DNA of 35,776 nt from NCBI RefSeq assembly GCF_016862795.1, contig NZ_BONQ01000066.1:1-35776 (forward strand). The letters are read 5' to 3'. Shown in pieces: positions 31,614 through 35,776 of this stretch. Position 1 is the stretch's first letter; each line of letters opens with the position of its first letter. Made by a program: the position numbers and the translations under genes. The notes beneath the pieces are model-generated. The model worked only from the letters and a program-made list of their open reading frames with translations. It had not been told where the DNA came from and did no database searches. The stretch comes from Dactylosporangium siamense. Its GTDB lineage: Bacteria; Actinomycetota; Actinomycetes; Mycobacteriales; Micromonosporaceae.

Positions 31614-33536
31614 ATGACTGGCGGACGATGGAGTAGCCAGACCCGATTCACCGTCGTGCTTGTCGGGCTCGCCCTGGTCGCGCTGGGCGTGCTCACCACG
31701 ATGCAGTTCCGCAGCACCGCCGGCGCCGCCGCCCTCGTGGCGGCCGGCGTCCTGGTCGGTCTCGCGGGACTGTCCGGCGGCACGATCGTGGTCCGCTCCG
31801 CCGACCGCGAGGAGCGGCTCGCCTCCGCCGGCAAGGCCCAGCTCGAAGGCGACGCCGAGGGCGCGTATGACCGCTTCGTGCAGCTCATCCGCGGTCACGC
31901 CCCGCAGGCCATCGCGTATCACGAGGGGGCGAACGCCGCGCTGTACGAGGCGGCCGGGCGCGAGGGGCAGAAACTCCAGCCCGTCTTCGGCTACTTCCTC
32001 GGCCCGATCGCCATGTCCGAGTCGCACATCATCGTCGACATCCGGGCCGGCACCGGCTTCTCCATCGCCCGCATGCAGAGCACCTATCAGGCGCTGCTGG
32101 TCGGGCAGACCGCCGCGTTCCAGGCGGCGCTGGTCATCGTCAACGCCTCACCGGACGACTCGATCCTGAGCTCGGTGCGGCAGCTGAGCATCGCCCTGGA
32201 CCGGCCCGTGATCGCGGTCGCGTGGCGGATCGGCGATCACAGCGACGGCATCTCCGACGCGATCGTCTCCCTCAAGCGGGAGCTGCGCCGCCGCGGTCTC
32301 GAGTCGCCGATCGAGGTGCCCGAGGTCGTGCTGTCGCCGGCCGCTTCCTCGGGACCGGCGGTCGCTGAGCCGGTGGATCGGTTCGTGCCCGAACGGTTCT
32401 CGCCGGACTCGTTCGAGCCGGAGCCCGACCCGTACGTGGACGACGAGATCTTCGAACCCCAGCCGGTGCGGATCCCGACCCGGGCTCCGCAGCCCGCCCC
32501 GCCCGCGCCGCCGCGACCGCCGGTCATGCGGCCGCCGGCGCCCGGTCCCGCGTTCGGTGCGGCGGCCGCCGCCCCCGTCTTCGGACCCGCCACCTCGTCG
32601 ATCCCGGCGCAGCGGGAGCTGCACGCCAGGCCCGAACCGGAGCCGGATCCGACCGAGTGGCCGACCCCGGAGCCGCGCCGCCGCCCCTCCCCCGCCCCGC
32701 GTGTCTACGACGACTCCGCGACCTGGCAGCGGGCGACCGACCTGCACTGGCGCGGCCAGCTGCAGGAGGCGAAGGAGGCCTACGGCGAGATCGTCGACGC
32801 CCGCGCGCACGCCCTCGGCTGGGACCACCCCGACACCCTCACCGCGCGCGACCAGCACGCCACCGTGCTGCGCGACCTCGACCGGCTCGCCGAGGCGCTC
32901 GTCGAGTGCGACGAGGTCCTCACCGCCCGGATGCGCATCCTCGGCGAGGACCACCCCGACACGCTGACCAGCCGCAGCCACCTCGCCACGATCTACCACC
33001 AGCTCGGCGACCTGACCCGCTCCGAGGGTGAGCACCAGCGGGTCCTCGAGGCGCGGACCAGGGTCCTGGGCAGCAACCACCAGGAGACGCTGATCTCGCG
33101 GAGCAACCTCGCCAAGGTGTATCAGGACATGGGCGAGCTCGACCGGGCGATCGACGAGCACAGCACGGTCATGCGGGCGCGGGCCCGGCTGCTCGGCGCC
33201 GAACACCGCGACACGCTGATGAGCCGGAGCCTCCTCGCCTCGGCGCTGCATCACGCGGGGCGGCTGCCGGAGGCCGAGTCGGAGCACCGGGCGGTGCTGG
33301 GGAGCCGGTTGCACCTGCTGGGGCCGGTGCACCTGGACACCGCGGTCTCGCGGCACCGGCTGGCCAGCGTGCTGCATGACCTGGGGCGGCTCGACGAGGC
33401 CGTCACCGAGTACCGGGCGGCGCAGTCGGTGTACGCGCAGCTGCTGGGGCCGAGCAGCCCGTTCGCGCGGGCGGCGGCGTCGGATCTGGCGCTCGCGGAG
33501 CGGGCCTCGCGGGGGGCGCAGGGCAGCCGGTACTGA
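31614..33536 (+). CDS. Membrane-anchored TPR protein with unknown middle domain
   Basis: 640 residues. Two hydrophobic helices (about 12-32 and 38-60), a middle domain (about 60-240) with IAMSESHIIVDIRAGTGFSIARM and AALVIVNASPDDSILSSVRQ, a Pro/Glu-rich linker (about 245-385), and about six 42-residue tetratricopeptide units to the end. The repeats have the kinesin-light-chain/NB-ARC form (LGEDHPDTLTSRSHLATIYHQLGD). Actinobacterial TPR units of this type usually follow an NB-ARC ATPase; here there is no P-loop. ATG 31614 has GAGGA close upstream. It is probably a scaffold on the inner face of the membrane; partners are unknown. Confidence 0.8.
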   Translation: MTGGRWSSQTRFTVVLVGLALVALGVLTTMQFRSTAGAAALVAAGVLVGLAGLSGGTIVVRSADREERLASAGKAQLEGDAEGAYDRFVQLIRGHAPQAIAYHEGANAALYEAAGREGQKLQPVFGYFLGPIAMSESHIIVDIRAGTGFSIARMQSTYQALLVGQTAAFQAALVIVNASPDDSILSSVRQLSIALDRPVIAVAWRIGDHSDGISDAIVSLKRELRRRGLESPIEVPEVVLSPAASSGPAVAEPVDRFVPERFSPDSFEPEPDPYVDDEIFEPQPVRIPTRAPQPAPPAPPRPPVMRPPAPGPAFGAAAAAPVFGPATSSIPAQRELHARPEPEPDPTEWPTPEPRRRPSPAPRVYDDSATWQRATDLHWRGQLQEAKEAYGEIVDARAHALGWDHPDTLTARDQHATVLRDLDRLAEALVECDEVLTARMRILGEDHPDTLTSRSHLATIYHQLGDLTRSEGEHQRVLEARTRVLGSNHQETLISRSNLAKVYQDMGELDRAIDEHSTVMRARARLLGAEHRDTLMSRSLLASALHHAGRLPEAESEHRAVLGSRLHLLGPVHLDTAVSRHRLASVLHDLGRLDEAVTEYRAAQSVYAQLLGPSSPFARAAASDLALAERASRGAQGSRY

Positions 33537-33568
33537 GGCCGCGCTGGTCGGGTCGTCGGGCCCGGTCG

Positions 33569-33619
33569 GTCGGGTCGTGCTCTAGACGTCGGGTCGTGCT
33601 TTGTAGGTCGGGTCGTGCT
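33569..33619. repeat. Three 19-base tandem copies between TPR and Gly/Asp-rich genes
   Basis: GTCGGGTCGTGCT occurs at 33569, 33588 and 33607, period 19, each followed by a TAG- or TAA-like hexamer. A degenerate fourth copy starts near 33547. The TAA stop of the minus-strand gene directly follows the last copy. Confidence 0.8.
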
Positions 33620-34405
33620 TTAGAAGTCGCCGCCCATGTCGCCCATGTCGCCTGCGTCGCCGAAGCCGGCGTCCATGCCGTCGCCACCGTCGTAGCCCTG
33701 GTCTGCGCCGGCGTCGTAGCCCTGGTCTGCGCCGGCGTCGTAGCCCTGGTCTGCGCCGGCGTCATAGCCTTGGTCGAAGCCGGCGTTGTAGCCCGCGTCG
33801 TAGCCGGCGTCGCCCCAGGACGGGCTGAACAGGGCGTCGAACACGAGCAGCGAACCGACCCCCCACGCGCCGGCGACCAGGGCCGTCTTCCACCACGGCT
33901 CCGAATACCAGCCCGCCGGCACACCCTTTCCGGCGACCTGGCCGCCCGGGTAGTAGTACGGCGTGGCGTCCCCCGGCTGCGGCCCGGCCCGGAACCGGTG
34001 CCCCTGCACGTCGACCTCGCGCTCCCTGGTGAGCTGCCCGGCGCGGGCCCCGGCGAGCGGCGGCAGGTCCGGCCCGGGGTCGATGCCGAGCGCCACCCGG
34101 GCCGCCCGCGCGTACGCGAGGCCTTCCAGCGCCGTCTCCCGGACCAGTTCGTACTGCTTCACCGAGGTCGAGCGCTCCAGCTGCGCACCGGCGGCCGTGT
34201 AGCGCTCCCCGGCGTCGGCGAGCGCCTGCCGGACCGCCGGGGCGTCGCCGCTGAGGTTCATCACCTGGCCACCGAGCCGCTCGTGCCAGCGCAGGGCGTC
34301 CTCACGGGCGTCGGCGAGCTCACGCTTCCTGCGCCTCGCGGCGAACACGGCGGCCGCTGCGACGGCGACGGCCACGAGCACCGCCAGGACGATCCAGGTT
34401 CCCAT
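33620..34405 (-). CDS. Two-helix membrane protein with Gly/Asp/Tyr repeat tail
   Basis: 261 residues from ATG 34405. N-terminal helix (about 2-24), basic stop-transfer RRRKRE, a helical cytoplasmic part (about 25-120), a Pro/Gly segment GDATPYYYPGGQVAGKG, a second hydrophobic helix WWKTALVAGAWGVGSLLVFDALF, then a tail with three identical DQGYDAGA octads and a Gly/Asp/Met-rich end. An upstream ATG at 34423 would add six residues. I prefer 34405 because TACCGT (34418-34413) lies 7 bases before it and there is no ribosome site. Function unknown. Similar Gly-rich tails are frequent in actinobacterial membrane proteins. Confidence 0.75.
   Translation of the reverse strand: MGTWIVLAVLVAVAVAAAAVFAARRRKRELADAREDALRWHERLGGQVMNLSGDAPAVRQALADAGERYTAAGAQLERSTSVKQYELVRETALEGLAYARAARVALGIDPGPDLPPLAGARAGQLTREREVDVQGHRFRAGPQPGDATPYYYPGGQVAGKGVPAGWYSEPWWKTALVAGAWGVGSLLVFDALFSPSWGDAGYDAGYNAGFDQGYDAGADQGYDAGADQGYDAGADQGYDGGDGMDAGFGDAGDMGDMGGDF
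33691..33786 (-). repeat. 24-base tandem repeat in the Gly/Asp-rich gene
   Basis: Three identical 24-base units (33691-33714, 33715-33738, 33739-33762) and a diverged fourth (33763-33786) encode DQGYDAGA octads. Perfect identity suggests recent expansion. Confidence 0.9.
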
Positions 34406-34412
34406 GGGTCCG

Positions 34413-34418
34413 ACGGTA
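34413..34418 (-). promoter_or_regulatory. Leaderless -10 (TACCGT) of the Gly/Asp-rich gene
   Basis: TACCGT on the minus strand ends 7 bases before ATG 34405, which supports that start over 34423. Confidence 0.45.
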
Positions 34419-34444
34419 CCCATTTTCTGTCACACCCCTCGTGC

Positions 34445-35722
34445 ATGCTGATACCCGTGGAACTCCTGCTGATCCTCATCGGTCTGGCCGCCGGCATCGC
34501 GCTCGGCTGGTTCGCCGCGCGGTCACGCGCGGCCGTCGACGTGGCCAAGCTGGAGGCGACCCTGCAGGCGACCCGCGACGGTGAGGCCCGGCTCGAGTCG
34601 TCACTGCGCTCTTTGACCTATGAGGCCCGCGCCCAGACCCAGGACGCGGTCGCCGACGCCGTCGCCCCGCTGCACGACGCGCTGCTTCGCTACGAGCGCC
34701 GCGTCGCCGACCTGGAGCGCGACCGCGTCGGTGCCTACGAGTCGCTGCGCGAGCAGGTCCGCGCCATGCACGACGTCTCCGGTGAGCTGCGCACCGAGAC
34801 CCGCCAGCTCGTGTCCGCCCTGCGCGCACCCCAGATCCGCGGCCGCTGGGGCGAGCACCAGCTGCGCCGCATCGTCGAGGCCGCCGGCATGCTGGAGCAC
34901 TGCGACTTCGACGAGCAGGTCACCGCCACCACCGACAGCGGCGTCGTCCGCCCGGACCTCGTGGTCCGCCTGCACGGCGGCCGGCAGGTGGTCGTCGACG
35001 CCAAGGCCCCGTTCGAGGGTTACCTCAGCGCGATGGAGGCCCGCGACGAGGCCGGCCGCACCGCCCACCTGACCCAGCACGCGAAGCACCTCCGCGGCCA
35101 CGTCGACGCCCTCGCCGCCAAGTCCTACTGGGCCGCGTTCGAGCCGGCACCCGAGTTCGTCGTGCTCTTCATGCCCGCCGACACGTTCCTGGACGCGGCC
35201 CTGCAGCACGACCCGGCCCTGCTCGAGCACGCCTTCACCCGCAACGTCGTCCTCGCCACCCCGGCCACGCTGATAGCCCTGCTCCGGACCATCGCCTACG
35301 CCTGGCGCCAGGAGTCCCTCGCCCACAACGCCCTCGCCGTCCACCAGACGGGCCGCGAGCTCTACGCCCGCCTCACCACGATGGGCGACCACTTCGCGAA
35401 GGTCGGCACCGCCCTGGGCACCGCGGTCTCCTCCTACAACAAGGCCGTCGGCTCCCTCGAGGCCCGCGTCCTGGTCAGCGCCCGCCGCCTGGCCGAACTC
35501 GGCATCAGCGCCGACGCCCTGCCCACCCCTTCCCAGGTCGAGCTCACCCCACGCCACCTCCAGTCCCAGGAACCCCTCGATCAGGACCCCCGCAAACGGG
35601 ACCCCCTCGACCAGGATTCTCTCCAGCAGGAACCCCTCAAGCAGGACTCCCTCAGGCAGGACCCCCTCGAGTCCGAGTACGACGCCCTGCTGGCCGCCCT
35701 CCGCGAAGACCCACCCCACTGA
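34445..35722 (+). CDS. rmuC: RmuC family protein (DNA recombination protein) with repeat tail
   Basis: 425 residues. N-terminal membrane helix (VELLLILIGLAAGIALGWF), a coiled coil (about 30-130), and the RmuC nuclease-like core: RGRWGEHQLRRIVEAAGM, VRPDLVVRLHGGRQVVVDAKAPFEGYL (a PD...D-x-K arrangement) and AYAWRQESLAHNA. RmuC limits inversions at short repeats in E. coli. From residue 375 the tail is seven pentapeptide units (QEPLD, QDPRK, RDPLD, QDSLQ, QEPLK, QDSLR, QDPLE) coded by seven 15-base repeats, not part of the family. ATG 34445 has no clear ribosome site; GTG 34457 is an alternative. Confidence 0.92.
   Translation: MLIPVELLLILIGLAAGIALGWFAARSRAAVDVAKLEATLQATRDGEARLESSLRSLTYEARAQTQDAVADAVAPLHDALLRYERRVADLERDRVGAYESLREQVRAMHDVSGELRTETRQLVSALRAPQIRGRWGEHQLRRIVEAAGMLEHCDFDEQVTATTDSGVVRPDLVVRLHGGRQVVVDAKAPFEGYLSAMEARDEAGRTAHLTQHAKHLRGHVDALAAKSYWAAFEPAPEFVVLFMPADTFLDAALQHDPALLEHAFTRNVVLATPATLIALLRTIAYAWRQESLAHNALAVHQTGRELYARLTTMGDHFAKVGTALGTAVSSYNKAVGSLEARVLVSARRLAELGISADALPTPSQVELTPRHLQSQEPLDQDPRKRDPLDQDSLQQEPLKQDSLRQDPLESEYDALLAALREDPPH
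35567..35671 (+). repeat. Seven 15-base coding repeats in the rmuC tail
   Basis: Units of the form CAGGAnCCCCTCnAn, period exactly 15 bases, run in frame and encode Q-D/E-P/S-L-x pentads. Confidence 0.85.
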
Positions 35723-35776
35723 CCCCACCCGCCCTGCCCACCCTGCCCCGCCCCGCCTGCCTTGCCTGCCCGCCTT
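35723..35776. repeat. C-rich low-complexity end of window
   Basis: After the rmuC stop the sequence consists of CCTGCC/CCCGCC-like short repeats with no gene or hairpin that I can see. Confidence 0.5.

Overview
The window looks like chromosomal DNA of a high-GC actinomycete, and a Micromonosporales-type organism is my best guess. Evidence: very GC-rich codon third positions; many GTG and some TTG starts; a mycothiol gene (mshB); a mycobacterial-type AdnAB nuclease; an actinobacterial 7Fe ferredoxin next to dapC; a mycobacterial Sdh1-type succinate dehydrogenase; and an AdaA-AlkA fusion followed by ogt. I see no rRNA, tRNA, insertion sequence, prophage, CRISPR array or secondary-metabolite cluster. 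Most of it is ordinary housekeeping and accessory chromosome, densely packed with many 1-4 base overlaps.

Layout. 1-4660 (minus): two LOG-family genes leading into adnA and the first 27 codons of a probable adnB. 4700-5740 (plus): an anchored DUF3152 protein and a 44-codon gene. 5747-9275: lysine/peptidoglycan genes dapE (minus), dapD (plus), dapC (minus), with a 7Fe ferredoxin upstream of dapC. 9383-12496: a GNAT protein of the Cg3035/Rv0428c type (plus), a small membrane protein (minus), and mshB coupled to a membrane protein (minus). 12590-18799: an S9 dipeptidyl-peptidase-like enzyme, an unrecognised protein, a pterin carbinolamine dehydratase (PCD), and tldD/tldE with a 41-codon ORF overlapping both. 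18897-22602: sdhCAB. 22730-24760: DUF1990, NUDIX, a PCD-like protein without the catalytic histidines, and a Uma2 nuclease. 24750-28751: ychF, an endo/exonuclease/phosphatase (EEP) protein, a TIM-barrel isomerase, and an AAC(3)-fold acetyltransferase. 28823-31458: a protein made of ten 13-residue DxDxDG repeats, then the alkylation-repair pair. 31614-35722: a membrane TPR protein, a Gly/Asp-rich membrane protein and RmuC.

Two patterns cut across the genes. First, at least twelve genes have a TANNNT hexamer 5-8 bases before the start codon, the signature of leaderless mRNA. Four divergent pairs have only 33-39 bases between start codons, with both -10 hexamers inside, so the opposing promoters must overlap. 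This pattern also corrects several starts (dapE, Uma2, the Gly/Asp-rich protein). Second, every convergent junction with a gap over 50 bases carries a repeat. Three carry copies of one ~50-base palindrome whose arms begin TGATCC on both strands, and twice that TGA is the stop codon of a flanking gene. One carries a four-unit array that duplicates a gene end and terminator. One carries a 19-base tandem repeat.

No single region is clearly a new multi-gene system. The best candidates for undescribed biology are the TGA-capped palindrome family, the compact divergent leaderless promoters, the catalytically dead PCD paralogue, the 13-residue repeat protein, and the micro-ORF inside tldDE.
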